Part shown: positions 25,341 through 34,544 of the stretch, piece by piece
Numbering within the stretch: position 1 is the first letter of the stretch
Layout of the letters: every line of letters starts with the position of its first letter
Assembly (NCBI GenBank): GCA_021775355.1
Contig: JAJFHZ010000019.1
Coordinates: 35,509 to 99,508 of the forward strand
DNA length: 64,000 bases
From: Amylibacter sp.
Lineage (GTDB): Bacteria > Pseudomonadota > Alphaproteobacteria > Rhodobacterales > Rhodobacteraceae
Reading direction: 5' to 3'
The notes under the pieces: generated by a model
Told to the model about the DNA's origin: nothing
What the model saw: the letters and a program-made list of their open reading frames with translations, nothing else
Databases searched by the model: none
Translations under genes and position numbers: made by a program

Positions 25341-25792
25341 TACAGATCAGCATCATACAAGAAAGTCCTGTCTCGGAAGACGGCCACATGCTGATCAACG
25401 GCAGCGAACAGGCTTTGCGTGCAGTTTATACCGCTGACGAATGTTTTACCTTTACCGCCAACGAATTGCTGGGCGATAAGGTTTCTTTTTTCGTCGCCCG
25501 TAAAGATGGCGAAGCAATGGGTTGCGTTGCCTTGGTCAATGAAGCCGCATACGGCGAAGTGAAACGACTTTATGTTGCTGACAATGCCCGTGGTCTGGGG
25601 CTTGCCAAAATTCTGATGAAGCATCTGGAAACACAGGCACGTGCTCAGGGGTTAAAATCCGTGAAATTGGAAACAGGCGAGAAGCTGGCCGCCGCCGTCA
25701 CCCTGTACAAATCCTTAGGTTACACTGTTTGTGGGAAATTCGGCCCTTATGAAGACGACCCTGTCAGTCTGTTCATGGAAAAGGCCCTCTAA
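25337..25792 (+). CDS. GNAT-family N-acetyltransferase
   Basis: This 151-residue acyl-CoA-dependent transferase has the acetyl-CoA loop VADNARGLGLAKILMKHLE (about 82-100) and the closing LVNEAAYGEVKRLYV and LYKSLGYTVCGKFG elements. It starts at GTG overlapping the cobW stop (GTGA), and its stop precedes the cobN ATG by one base, so it is an integral member of the cobalamin operon. The substrate is unknown. A role in cobalamin synthesis is suggested only by position. Confidence 0.85.
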   Translation: MIQISIIQESPVSEDGHMLINGSEQALRAVYTADECFTFTANELLGDKVSFFVARKDGEAMGCVALVNEAAYGEVKRLYVADNARGLGLAKILMKHLETQARAQGLKSVKLETGEKLAAAVTLYKSLGYTVCGKFGPYEDDPVSLFMEKAL

Positions 25793-25793
25793 A

Positions 25794-28700
25794 ATGCATC
25801 TACTCGCCGCAACACTGGGAAGCATAGATGACGGTTCCGAACCGTTTGATCTGGGTCAAACCCCTGCCGACATCGTTTTCATTTCTGCTGCTGACACCGA
25901 ATTGGCCGGCCTGTCAGAGGCTCGTTCAACTTTAAACGATAATGCCAGCAGCTTACGGTTGGCCAGCATGATGCACTTACAACACCCGATGTCGGTTGAT
26001 CTGCATATCGAAAACTGTGCTGCGAAATCCAAATTGGTGATTGCACGCGTTCTGGGTGGTACAGGTTATTGGAAATACGGGTTGGAACAATACGCCTCCC
26101 GCCTTGGGGCCGCCGGCATCCCCTTTGTCGCGTTACCGGGCGACGATAAACCCGATCAGGAACTGTGGGATCTATCCACCGTGAACCGCAATGACTGGGA
26201 AGCCCTGTGGGCTTATATGGTCGAAGGTGGACCGCAAAATACCGTGAATTTTCTTCGTTATGCCAATGCTATGCTGGACGGATCAGACAAGCCCGAGCAA
26301 GCCAAGCCACTATTGCGTGCAGGCGTATACTGGCCAGGTTCAGGCATCGCCGATTTAGCTACAACACAGGCAGACTGGACAGATGGCGCGCCTATAGTTC
26401 CCATCATATTTTATCGCGCTTTGGTGCAGGGCGCAGGCTTGAATCCGATCAATAGATTGGTCAAAAGCTTGTTGAAACGCGGGCTGAACCCGCTACCGAT
26501 CTTTGTCGCCTCTTTGAAAGACGAAGTATCAGTTGCCACATTGCAAAGCTTGTTTGAAATCGCCACGCCATCCGTCATTCTTAACTGTACCAGCTTCGCA
26601 GTCGGCTCCCCCCATCAGGATGAACACGGACAAGGCACATCAAACCCCTTGACCATGCCCGCCGCCAATGCCTCACCCGTATTTCAGGTGGTGTTATCAG
26701 CTGCATCCGAACAAGCGTGGGAAGAAGGTCTGAATGGTCTCTCTGCCCGTGACATCGCCATGAATGTCGCCCTGCCGGAGGTTGACGGGCGTATCTTGTC
26801 ACGCGCGGTTTCCTTCAAAGGTGAAGCGTATTTCGACGATGCAACCGAATGCCCCATCGCCACCTACCGAGCCCGTGGCGACCGCATTGAATTTGTCGCT
26901 GACTTGGCGAAAAACTGGGCGGATTTACGACACGCAGCTTCTTCCGAACGCAAAGTCGGAATCATTCTGGCGAATTACCCCAACAAGGATGGGCGGCTGG
27001 CGAACGGGGTTGGGCTGGATACGCCAGCGGGAACTGTTCACACACTAAACGCGTTGGATGCGCAAGGTTACTCTGTTCATAACATCCCACAAGACAGCAA
27101 AGCCTTGATGGACCAAATCATGGCAGGCCCCACCAATTGGCTAACCGATCGCGCCACCCGAACGGGTGGTGTTGATATGTCGATGGCCGATTATCAGATC
27201 GCGTACGGGCAACTGCCGTGGGACGTGCGCGAAAAGATTGAAGACCGCTGGGGTAAACCCGAACAAGACCCGTTTTATACACCGGGCGAAGTGGATTGCG
27301 GTCGCTTTTCTCTGTCCATTTTCAACTTCGGCAATGTTGTCGTCGGCGTTCAACCCGCACGCGGCTATAATATCGATCCCAAAGACACCTACCACTCCCC
27401 CGATTTGGTGCCACCGCACAACTACCTTGCGTTCTATTTCTGGCTACGTAATCAGTTCGGTGCACATGCACTGATCCACATGGGAAAACACGGAAATCTG
27501 GAATGGTTGCCCGGCAAAGCACTGGCCCTATCGGACACCTGTCTGCCCGAAGTAATCCTTGGCCCAACACCGCATATCTACCCGTTTATCGTCAATGACC
27601 CGGGCGAAGGTACACAAGCCAAGCGGCGCACATCCGCAGTGATCATCGACCACCTGACCCCGCCAATGACACGCGCTGAAACCTACGGGCCACTTCGTGA
27701 TTTGGAAGCATTGGTGGATGAATATTATGAAGCTGTGGGAGTTGATCCACGCCGTATAGATCACATCAGACGCGAGATTTTGGCCCTGACCTCAGCCACG
27801 GGGCTAGATGAAGATGCGGGTCTGACAGGAAACGATGAAGATCAAGATTTGGCCAAACTGGATGAATATCTGTGCGAGTTGAAAGAAGCACAAATTCGCG
27901 ATGGTTTGCATATTTTCGGACAGTCGCCCGAAACGGGGCTTGAAGCTGATCTTATTCAGGCCCTCGTTCGCGTACCACGCGGTACAGGCAAAGGGGCGGA
28001 CGCGTCTTTGCAACGCGCGATTGCCAAGGATTTGGGTTTGAACTTTGACCCATTGGATTGTGATATGGCGACCCTTTGGGCAGAGACGAACCCACAAGAG
28101 CTAGTTGCGGTTTCATCGGATACTTGGCGCAGCGCAGGCGATACGGTTGAACGCATAGAACTGCTAGCAGGGTTGATGATAACAGGGCAAAACCCCACCG
28201 TTGGGGAAAACAGTCAGGTGGTTCTGGACGGCATCAACACACAAGTACGCCCAACAGTGAAGGCTTGCGGCCCATCAGAAATAAAGGGACTTCTCACCGC
28301 CCTGAATGGGCAGTTTGTCGCCCCTGCACCATCCGGTGCCCCGACACGCGGGCGTTTAGATGTGTTACCCACAGGGCGAAATTTCTTTTCGGTGGACAGC
28401 CGCGCCGTACCAACCCCCACCGCATGGGCACTGGGTTGGAAATCGGCCAACATGCTGATCGAACGCCACCTGCAAGACCACGGTGACTGGCCGCGCTCTA
28501 TGTTACTGACTGCCTGGGGCACTGCCAACATGCGCACAGGCGGCGATGATATTGCACAAGCCCTTGCCCTGATGGGCGTAAAGCCGAAATGGGACAGCGC
28601 CAATCGCCGCGTAACGGGCTTTGAAATTCTGCCGCTTTCAGTCCTCGACCGCCCGCGCGTCGATGTCACCCTGCGTATTTCAGGCTTTTTCCGCGATGCG

Positions 28701-29501
28701 TTCCCGCAGTTGATCGCCTTGGTCGACTCCGCTGCTCGCACCGTGATGGAACAAGATGAGCCCCACGATATGAACCCTGCAGCTGCGGCCCACGCCAAGG
28801 GCGAAGATCTGTACCGTGTATTTGGTGCAAAGCCCGGGGCATATGGGGCTGGCCTGCAAGCGATGATCGATGAACGCCTGTGGAACGATCAGGCTGATCT
28901 GGGTGATGCCTACCTTGAATGGGGCAGCTACGCTTACAGTAAGGATGCGCAGGGAACACGCGCGCGCGGTGCTATGGAAACGCAGTTATCGCGTGTTGAT
29001 GCCATTGTGCAAAATCAGGATAACCGCGAACATGATATTCTGGACAGCGACGATTATTATCAATTTGAAGGCGGGGCCGCCGCCGCAGTAAAATCACTGC
29101 AAGGTGTTGACCGCCCGATCTATCACAACGACCATTCACGCCCCGAACGCCCAGTAGTCCGCACGCTGGATCAGGAAATCGGCCGTGTGGTGCGATCACG
29201 TGTCGTGAACCCGAAATGGATCGAAGGGGTGAAACGTCACGGCTATAAAGGCGCGTTTGAAATGGCCGCGACGCTGGATTACCTGTTTGCCTTTGCCGCC
29301 ACCACGGGGGCGGTGAAAAACCACCATTTTGATCTGGTGCATCACGCGTTTCTGGAAGATGATGATACCCGTGAATTCATCGCCGAAAACAACCCCGCCG
29401 CATTGCGCGAAATGGCGGAACGCTTGCAAGAAGCCATAGACCGTGGGTTATGGGTGCCGAAATCCAACTCGGCGCGGGCACAAATTGAGGGCCTGATATG
29501 A
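25794..29501 (+). CDS. cobN: Aerobic cobaltochelatase large subunit CobN
   Basis: CobN is the catalytic subunit of the ATP-dependent CobNST complex that inserts Co(II) into hydrogenobyrinic acid a,c-diamide. The 1235-residue protein has family blocks such as VLGGTGYWKYGLEQY, RAGVYWPGSG, ILANYPNKDGRLANGVGLDTPAG, HMGKHGNLEWLPGKALALS and GAKPGAYGAGLQAMIDER. Length is normal. The frame opens upstream inside the GNAT gene; the ATG at 25794 gives the family start MHLLAATLG. cobS and cobT are not in this window. Confidence 0.96.
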   Translation: MHLLAATLGSIDDGSEPFDLGQTPADIVFISAADTELAGLSEARSTLNDNASSLRLASMMHLQHPMSVDLHIENCAAKSKLVIARVLGGTGYWKYGLEQYASRLGAAGIPFVALPGDDKPDQELWDLSTVNRNDWEALWAYMVEGGPQNTVNFLRYANAMLDGSDKPEQAKPLLRAGVYWPGSGIADLATTQADWTDGAPIVPIIFYRALVQGAGLNPINRLVKSLLKRGLNPLPIFVASLKDEVSVATLQSLFEIATPSVILNCTSFAVGSPHQDEHGQGTSNPLTMPAANASPVFQVVLSAASEQAWEEGLNGLSARDIAMNVALPEVDGRILSRAVSFKGEAYFDDATECPIATYRARGDRIEFVADLAKNWADLRHAASSERKVGIILANYPNKDGRLANGVGLDTPAGTVHTLNALDAQGYSVHNIPQDSKALMDQIMAGPTNWLTDRATRTGGVDMSMADYQIAYGQLPWDVREKIEDRWGKPEQDPFYTPGEVDCGRFSLSIFNFGNVVVGVQPARGYNIDPKDTYHSPDLVPPHNYLAFYFWLRNQFGAHALIHMGKHGNLEWLPGKALALSDTCLPEVILGPTPHIYPFIVNDPGEGTQAKRRTSAVIIDHLTPPMTRAETYGPLRDLEALVDEYYEAVGVDPRRIDHIRREILALTSATGLDEDAGLTGNDEDQDLAKLDEYLCELKEAQIRDGLHIFGQSPETGLEADLIQALVRVPRGTGKGADASLQRAIAKDLGLNFDPLDCDMATLWAETNPQELVAVSSDTWRSAGDTVERIELLAGLMITGQNPTVGENSQVVLDGINTQVRPTVKACGPSEIKGLLTALNGQFVAPAPSGAPTRGRLDVLPTGRNFFSVDSRAVPTPTAWALGWKSANMLIERHLQDHGDWPRSMLLTAWGTANMRTGGDDIAQALALMGVKPKWDSANRRVTGFEILPLSVLDRPRVDVTLRISGFFRDAFPQLIALVDSAARTVMEQDEPHDMNPAAAAHAKGEDLYRVFGAKPGAYGAGLQAMIDERLWNDQADLGDAYLEWGSYAYSKDAQGTRARGAMETQLSRVDAIVQNQDNREHDILDSDDYYQFEGGAAAAVKSLQGVDRPIYHNDHSRPERPVVRTLDQEIGRVVRSRVVNPKWIEGVKRHGYKGAFEMAATLDYLFAFAATTGAVKNHHFDLVHHAFLEDDDTREFIAENNPAALREMAERLQEAIDRGLWVPKSNSARAQIEGLI

Positions 29502-29827
29502 GCAAACTCAATATTCTGTTCATCTGTGGAAAAGCACGCAAACGCAGCCCAACAGCTGCAGATTTGGTTGCAGGATGGGATGTCGTAAATACCGACTGTG
29601 CCGGGGCCGGTCTTGATGCCAATACAATAGTTTCATTGGATGAAATTGAATGGGCGGACAAAATAATTGTGATGGAATTAAAGCAAAAGAAAAAACTGAA
29701 TTCCCTTTTCGGGGCAGCTCTTCGAGATAAGCCAATCAGATGTTTGGGCATTCCCGACAATTATGAGTATATGCAGGATGATCTGGTAAATGTTTTAACC
29801 ACAAAACTAGCATTTTTAAGGAACTGA
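29498..29827 (+). CDS. Small low-molecular-weight protein tyrosine phosphatase-like protein
   Basis: This 109-residue protein begins LNILFICGKARKRSPTA, keeping the CX5RS phosphate-binding loop of LMW tyrosine phosphatases (Cys at about residue 10). It is about 40 residues shorter than classical members and ends with a RCLGIPDNYEYMQDDL motif that may supply the acid. This small class is annotated as protein-tyrosine-phosphatase-like. The start codon overlaps the cobN stop (ATGA), so it is co-translated with cobN. Substrate is unknown. Confidence 0.82.
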   Translation: MSKLNILFICGKARKRSPTAADLVAGWDVVNTDCAGAGLDANTIVSLDEIEWADKIIVMELKQKKKLNSLFGAALRDKPIRCLGIPDNYEYMQDDLVNVLTTKLAFLRN

Positions 29828-29828
29828 C

Positions 29829-30224
29829 ATGACCAAAGGCCATTGCCTGTGCGGCGCTACATCTTGGGAATACTCCGGCGATGAAACATGGGCCTGTTAT
29901 TGCCATTGCGATGATTGTAGGCGTAATTGTGCAGCCCCTGTCACCGCTTTCATCGGTGTGCCGTTAAACAGTTTTAAATGGACCGGCGATACACCGAAAA
30001 TCTACAGCTCGTCCAAAGGTGTACAGCGGCATTTCTGTGAAACCTGCAGTACACCGATGGCGTTTCAGGCTGAACATTACGTCGGCGAAATTCACCTATA
30101 CGCCGCAAGTCTGGATCACCCACAAGATTTTGACCCCAAATTCCATGTACATACGGGCGAAAAACTGGATTGGTTGCAACTGAACGATAACCTGCCAAGA
30201 TACACAGGATCAAAACCCGATTAG
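29829..30224 (+). CDS. GFA/CENP-V family zinc protein
   Basis: This 131-residue protein has the Gfa fold cysteines: HCLCGATSW near the N-terminus, CYCHCDDCRRNCAAPVTAF (about 23-41) and FCETCSTPMAF (about 67-77), which bind zinc. The family was named after glutathione-dependent formaldehyde-activating enzyme, but most members have no proven activity. It starts two bases after the phosphatase-like gene, within the cobalamin operon. Its function there is unexplained. Confidence 0.88.
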   Translation: MTKGHCLCGATSWEYSGDETWACYCHCDDCRRNCAAPVTAFIGVPLNSFKWTGDTPKIYSSSKGVQRHFCETCSTPMAFQAEHYVGEIHLYAASLDHPQDFDPKFHVHTGEKLDWLQLNDNLPRYTGSKPD

Positions 30225-30233
30225 GCAAATTAA

Positions 30234-30587
30234 ATGATAAGCCACCTAACAGTCATATTGGGCTTGCAGTTATTGGGCGAGGTTATCACGCGCGCACTTG
30301 GGCTGCCCTTGCCCGGCCCGGTGCTGGGCATGGTATTTTTTCTTGTATTGCTGGTCTTGCGGCCCGCCTTTGCGGATGCAATCAAATCAACTGCACAGGG
30401 GCTACTTGCGCATCTGTCTTTGCTGTTTGTCCCGGCCGGTGTGGGGGTTGTAGGACACATAAAAACTCTGGGCAGTGACGTGGGTGTTATTCTGTTGGCA
30501 ATTATCATCAGCACCATCGCGGCGATTGTGGTCAGTGTCTATGCTTTCACTTTGACGGCGAAACTGATGGGGCAATCCAATGACTGA
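30234..30587 (+). CDS. CidA/LrgA family membrane protein
   Basis: This 117-residue protein has four hydrophobic helices and the family segment LGEVITRALGLPLPGPVLGMVFFLVLL (about 14-40). LrgA/CidA proteins form holin-like complexes or transport small organic acids such as pyruvate together with LrgB. It lies nine bases after the GFA gene and overlaps lrgB by 8 bases. Confidence 0.9.
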   Translation: MISHLTVILGLQLLGEVITRALGLPLPGPVLGMVFFLVLLVLRPAFADAIKSTAQGLLAHLSLLFVPAGVGVVGHIKTLGSDVGVILLAIIISTIAAIVVSVYAFTLTAKLMGQSND

Positions 30588-31293
30588 CTTTCAAGACATC
30601 TGGACCTATCTTTCAAGCGAACCTTTGCTTTGGTTGACCGCAACCCTGGCCGCTTATGTAATTGGCGATGCATTATTTCAGGCCAGCGGCAAACGCGCCT
30701 ATATCAATCCCGTGCTGATCGCAGTCATCCTGCTGGCAATCGCATTAACCCTAAGCGGTACGACTTATGAAACCTATTTCAACGGTGCAAAATTCGTACA
30801 CTTCATGCTTGGCCCCGCAACAGTTTGTCTGGCAGTGCCACTGTATTTGAACCTGCGACAGGTGGGGAAATCCATCATCCCGATGTTGGTCGCCCTTATC
30901 GTCGGGCCGATTACCGCCATAGGCACTGCATTAGGCATCGCTTATGCCTTCGGTATTCGCGGTGAGGTGTTACTGTCGCTTGCGCCGAAATCCGTTACCG
31001 CCCCCGTTGCAATGGGAATATCCGAAAGCATTGGTGGCTCACCCACATTAACTGCCGTGATGGTGATTTTAACGGGCATCACGGGGGCGATTGTTTGCAC
31101 ACCTTTGTTGAACGCGCTGAAAATTACCGATTATCGCGCACGCGGGTTCGCAGTGGGGTTAACCAGCCACGGCATTGGCACAGCGCGCGCCTTTCAGGTA
31201 AACGAAACTGCAGGCACGTTTGCAGGAGTTGGCATGGGTGCAAATGCACTTGCCACGGCCATCCTTGTGCCGCTACTCTTAACACTCTTTTAA
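30580..31293 (+). CDS. LrgB family membrane protein
   Basis: This 237-residue integral membrane protein has several hydrophobic segments and the LrgB signatures LAPKSVTAPVAMGISESIGG and GLTSHGIGTARAFQVNETAG near the C-terminus. It is the obligate partner of the LrgA protein encoded just upstream (8-base overlap). The stop is 11 bases before the cobO ATG, and the cobO ribosome binding site overlaps it. Confidence 0.92.
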   Translation: MTDFQDIWTYLSSEPLLWLTATLAAYVIGDALFQASGKRAYINPVLIAVILLAIALTLSGTTYETYFNGAKFVHFMLGPATVCLAVPLYLNLRQVGKSIIPMLVALIVGPITAIGTALGIAYAFGIRGEVLLSLAPKSVTAPVAMGISESIGGSPTLTAVMVILTGITGAIVCTPLLNALKITDYRARGFAVGLTSHGIGTARAFQVNETAGTFAGVGMGANALATAILVPLLLTLF

Positions 31294-31304
31294 GGAGCAT
31301 ATTT

Positions 31305-31913
31305 ATGACCGCAGACACTGAACGCCACGCAATGAAAATGGCCAAGAAAAAGGCCGCGCGCGATAAAATCATGGCGACCAAAACCGAGAAAAAAGGCCTG
31401 ATCATTGTTCATACGGGCAAGGGCAAGGGCAAATCTTCGGCTGCGTTCGGCATGATTTTCCGCCATATTGCGCATGGAATGAAATGCGCCGTTGTTCAGT
31501 TCATCAAGGGTGGGATGTCCACGGGCGAGCGTGATCTGATCCTGAAGAACCACACTGATCTGTGTTCTTTTCACACTATGGGCGAAGGTTTTACTTGGGA
31601 AACACAAGATAAAACCCGCGATACCGAAATGGCGCAGGCGGCTTGGGCCAAGGCCAAAGAACTGATTTTGGATGAAAGCAATTCCATGGTGTTGCTGGAT
31701 GAAATCAACATCGCCATTCGTTATGATTACGTGGATATTGGCGAGGTTGTCGAATTTCTGGCCACCCAAAAACCCCACATGACCCATGTGGTTCTAACAG
31801 GTCGCAATGCCAAGCCCGAACTGATCGAAATCGCCGATCTGGTGACGGAAATGGAACTGATAAAACATCCATTCAGATCAGGTGTTAAGGCGCAAATAGG
31901 AGTGGAGTATTGA
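31305..31913 (+). CDS. cobO: Cob(I)yrinic acid a,c-diamide adenosyltransferase CobO
   Basis: CobO transfers the adenosyl group of ATP to cob(I)yrinic acid diamide. The 202-residue protein has the P-loop HTGKGKGKSSAAFG (36-49), the AVVQFIKGGMSTGERDL block and VLLDEINIAIRYDYVD. A basic N-terminal helix precedes the P-loop, as usual. The start at 31305 follows AAGGAG; the longer frame runs back through lrgB and is spurious. It overlaps the following DUF5665 gene by four bases. Confidence 0.95.
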   Translation: MTADTERHAMKMAKKKAARDKIMATKTEKKGLIIVHTGKGKGKSSAAFGMIFRHIAHGMKCAVVQFIKGGMSTGERDLILKNHTDLCSFHTMGEGFTWETQDKTRDTEMAQAAWAKAKELILDESNSMVLLDEINIAIRYDYVDIGEVVEFLATQKPHMTHVVLTGRNAKPELIEIADLVTEMELIKHPFRSGVKAQIGVEY

Positions 31914-32188
31914 GCGAAGACGACTGGCATAAAGACCTTGCATCCCTAAAGGCAGAGGTTCACAAGATGAACAGCCACCGCTTTATCCGGATGCACAACT
32001 CCTTGTCCAAATTGATCTGGTTCAACTTCATGCGCGGCCTCGCCTTTGGTTTGGGGTCGGTCATTGGTGCCACGGTTCTGGTATCTGTGCTGGTTTTCCT
32101 GCTTCGCGAAATAAATTTCATCCCGATTATTGGGGAGTGGGCCACGGAAATCCTGTCGATCATTACCGATCAATCGGCAGATAATTAG
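31910..32188 (+). CDS. DUF5665 membrane protein
   Basis: This 92-residue protein has one strong membrane segment (GLGSVIGATVLVSVLVFLL) after a charged N-terminus, matching the DUF5665 family often encoded next to cobO in alphaproteobacteria. It starts at TTG overlapping the cobO stop, with GGAG upstream, so it closes the cobalamin operon. Function is unknown. Its 3' end overlaps the convergent VOC gene by 26 bases. Confidence 0.82.
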   Translation: MSEDDWHKDLASLKAEVHKMNSHRFIRMHNSLSKLIWFNFMRGLAFGLGSVIGATVLVSVLVFLLREINFIPIIGEWATEILSIITDQSADN

Positions 32189-32570
32189 AAACCTCAATCA
32201 AATTACCATCAGGGTCACGGATATAAAGCGACATAATCTTGCCAGCAGCACCCGTGCGTGCAATCGGGCCATCTTCTACCGTCACATTGCATTTCACAAA
32301 ATGCTGTTGCCACGCTTCCAATGGTTCATCCGAAATGAAACAAATATCCTGCGATCCGACCGTAGCCGCCTGCGCATTTGGCTTAAATTCCGCACCCGCC
32401 TGATGCAGATTGATTTTATTAACCCCAAAGGACAAAGCCCAACGGATGCTGCCATCTGCGGGCTGGAATTGTTCTGCCGCCATTCCCAACACGCGAGTAT
32501 AGAACGCAACCGTTGCGTCAACATCCATGGCGGTTAGAACAATATGGTCAATACGGGTAATTTTCGGCAT
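32163..32570 (-). CDS. VOC (glyoxalase/bleomycin resistance-like) family protein
   Basis: This 135-residue protein has the two beta-alpha-beta-beta-beta modules of the vicinal oxygen chelate fold. IDHIVLTAMDVDATVAFYTRVLGM is at the start and IMSLYIRDPDGNLIEVSNYL at the end, including the metal-ligand His and Glu. The ATG at 32570 follows AAAGGAAA; the frame is open 25 codons further upstream without support. Substrate is unknown: possibly a lyase, dioxygenase or antibiotic-binding protein. Confidence 0.87.
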   Translation of the reverse strand: MPKITRIDHIVLTAMDVDATVAFYTRVLGMAAEQFQPADGSIRWALSFGVNKINLHQAGAEFKPNAQAATVGSQDICFISDEPLEAWQQHFVKCNVTVEDGPIARTGAAGKIMSLYIRDPDGNLIEVSNYLPIDR

Positions 32571-32628
32571 GTGATTTCCTTTGAAACGGACCTTGCCACA
32601 AATCAAACTTTGCGCAAAGACTGTCGCT

Positions 32629-33438
32629 ATGGAAACTTCAGACATACTTGACCCCGCACGCGCGGCTGCCCTGCAAACGGCCCTTGGATTATCAGGCCCT
32701 GCCCCAAGCGCAAATGACCCCTTGCCCGCCTTTTGGCATTACATCTATTTTTGGGATGCACAGCCTGCGGAATTACTGGGCGATGACGGTCACCCCAAGA
32801 CAGGCGGGTTCATTCCCGATCTGGGTTTACCACGCCGCATGTGGGCCGGTGGCGATTTGCAGTTTCATGCACCCCTTTATCTTGGCGTACCTGCGAAAAA
32901 AGTGTCAAAACTTATGCGGGCCGATCAAAAAACAGGTGCGTCTGGCCCGCTTGCCATCGTTACGATAGACCATCAGATCAGCCAAAACGGCAAGCTTTGC
33001 ATTTCAGAAAAACAAAACCTGATTTACCGTGAGGCGGCCAACCCCGATGCCCCGCAACCTATACCGCCGCTGGCGCAGACGGATGAAACGGTAACAGAGA
33101 CGCACAACTTCACGACGACACAATTATTCCGCTACTCTGCGCTGACCTTTAATGGTCACCGTATTCATTATGATCAGACTTATGCACGCCAAACAGAAGG
33201 CTACCCTGATCTTATTGTTCACGGCCCGCTTTTGGCACAGCTTCTGATCCACTTTGCAGAACGTCAGTTCGGGGCTTTGAAAGAATTCAGTTTTCAGGCG
33301 ACCGCCCCGCTTTTCGTCACTGAAACAGCAACCTTGTGTGCAAAACCGAACAAGACGGGATTGGATCTTTGGGTGCGCGGGCCGGATGGCAGGTTGATCA
33401 TGCGGGCCAAAGCTATTCCATATGCCAGTTCACAGTAA
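32629..33438 (+). CDS. Hot-dog dehydratase, HTD2/mesaconyl-C4-CoA hydratase-like
   Basis: This 269-residue protein has an N-terminal FAS1-like dehydratase domain (HYIYFWDAQPAELLGDDGHPK, FHAPLYLGVPAKK) and a C-terminal MaoC-like domain with FNGHRIHYDQTYARQTEGYPDL, containing the catalytic Asp/His-type residues. Such proteins hydrate enoyl or mesaconyl-CoA thioesters, or act in fatty acid synthesis. The ATG at 32629 gives the expected start. It is divergent from the VOC gene and overlaps the convergent FAD oxidoreductase by 26 bases. The exact acyl-CoA is unknown. Confidence 0.82.
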   Translation: METSDILDPARAAALQTALGLSGPAPSANDPLPAFWHYIYFWDAQPAELLGDDGHPKTGGFIPDLGLPRRMWAGGDLQFHAPLYLGVPAKKVSKLMRADQKTGASGPLAIVTIDHQISQNGKLCISEKQNLIYREAANPDAPQPIPPLAQTDETVTETHNFTTTQLFRYSALTFNGHRIHYDQTYARQTEGYPDLIVHGPLLAQLLIHFAERQFGALKEFSFQATAPLFVTETATLCAKPNKTGLDLWVRGPDGRLIMRAKAIPYASSQ

Positions 33439-34495
33439 AATTCTTCGGCAGATCAACCGTATTGCCGCCTGCGAAATCTGCCAAAACCCCGCCTACCGCA
33501 TGGGCGATGCCGAACCCGATTGTATAAGCCCCCATCGCACTGAAAACGCCGTTTAACGATGGCACAGGCCCCAGCATCGGATACCGTCGTCGTGCTTTTG
33601 GGCGCACCCCTGCCCAGCGTTGTAGAACAGGGGCGCGCCCTAGGCTGGGGAAAATCACGCGGGCTTTTGCAATCACCGCTTCCAGCTTTTCATCAACCAC
33701 AACATGATCCCATGCCTTTTCAGCGGTCGACCCTATTGCCGTCACGCCGCCTGCATGCGGAATAACATAAACACCGTCCGCATATAGTTGTGATGCATTG
33801 CCCAAGTCACAATCCAGCAAAGCCGCCTGCCCCTTAACGCCTGTTCCCGTGGTGCAATCCATATAGGGATCAAGCAATGAAAACCCCTCTACGCCAGCGG
33901 CCAGAATGATAGCACCGGCACGGGCTTCGCCCCAATCCCCATAAATAACGCCGCTGTCCAATCCTGTCACAGGGCTGTGCTCAATGATTTCCACACCCAA
34001 ATACAAACAGGCCTGGGCAAGGGATGCCACTGCCTTTGACGGAAACATGCGGGCCGATAATGTATCATGCGAGACCCCAAACGGCGTTGCTTCAATTGGT
34101 AACAACGGATGCGCAGCCAGCACGTTCCAGTGATATCGCCCCTGCCATAACGTTTTGGCATTTTCAGCCCGTTCTTCGCATAATGTACGTTCGCGTGCGG
34201 TGGTGATCGGCATCAACCGCCCGATACGCCCATAGCCCGACGACACGCCGGATAACGCATCAACCTCTGCCCAAAAATCTTTCGCCGACACAAGTGCCTC
34301 AAACTGAAATTGCTTCATCGCATTCCAGCTTTCAGGTACATTCGGTGACATTGCCCCAACCACGCCGCCACTGGCACCCTTCCCGATTTTTTCCAGCTCA
34401 TATACCGCAACCGATTGCCCGCGCTGCGCACAGGCATAGGCACAGGCAAGACCCCAAATACCGCCCCCGATTACAATCACGTCCCGTTTGGACAT
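33413..34495 (-). CDS. FAD-dependent amino-acid/glycine oxidase-type protein
   Basis: This 360-residue flavoprotein of the DAO family starts DVIVIGGGIWGLACAYACAQRG (dinucleotide fold). It has GASGGVVGAMSPNVPE near residue 42 and RWAGVRPKARRRYPMLGPVP in the C-terminal half. The ATG at 34495 follows AAAGGAAAA. It is divergent from mnmD, only 49 bases away. In E. coli the bifunctional MnmC joins an MnmD-type methyltransferase to a DAO-type oxidase, so this gene could supply that oxidase activity as a separate protein. A D-amino acid or glycine oxidase is the alternative. Confidence 0.82.
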   Translation of the reverse strand: MSKRDVIVIGGGIWGLACAYACAQRGQSVAVYELEKIGKGASGGVVGAMSPNVPESWNAMKQFQFEALVSAKDFWAEVDALSGVSSGYGRIGRLMPITTARERTLCEERAENAKTLWQGRYHWNVLAAHPLLPIEATPFGVSHDTLSARMFPSKAVASLAQACLYLGVEIIEHSPVTGLDSGVIYGDWGEARAGAIILAAGVEGFSLLDPYMDCTTGTGVKGQAALLDCDLGNASQLYADGVYVIPHAGGVTAIGSTAEKAWDHVVVDEKLEAVIAKARVIFPSLGRAPVLQRWAGVRPKARRRYPMLGPVPSLNGVFSAMGAYTIGFGIAHAVGGVLADFAGGNTVDLPKNFTVNWHME

Positions 34496-34544
34496 CGCGC
34501 ATTTTCCTTTGCATGGCACCCGCAATGCTTTAGTCCAATCACCG

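Noticed and set aside
28214..28798. 194-residue minus-strand ORF inside cobN
   Set aside because: Antisense shadow of conserved cobN sequence.
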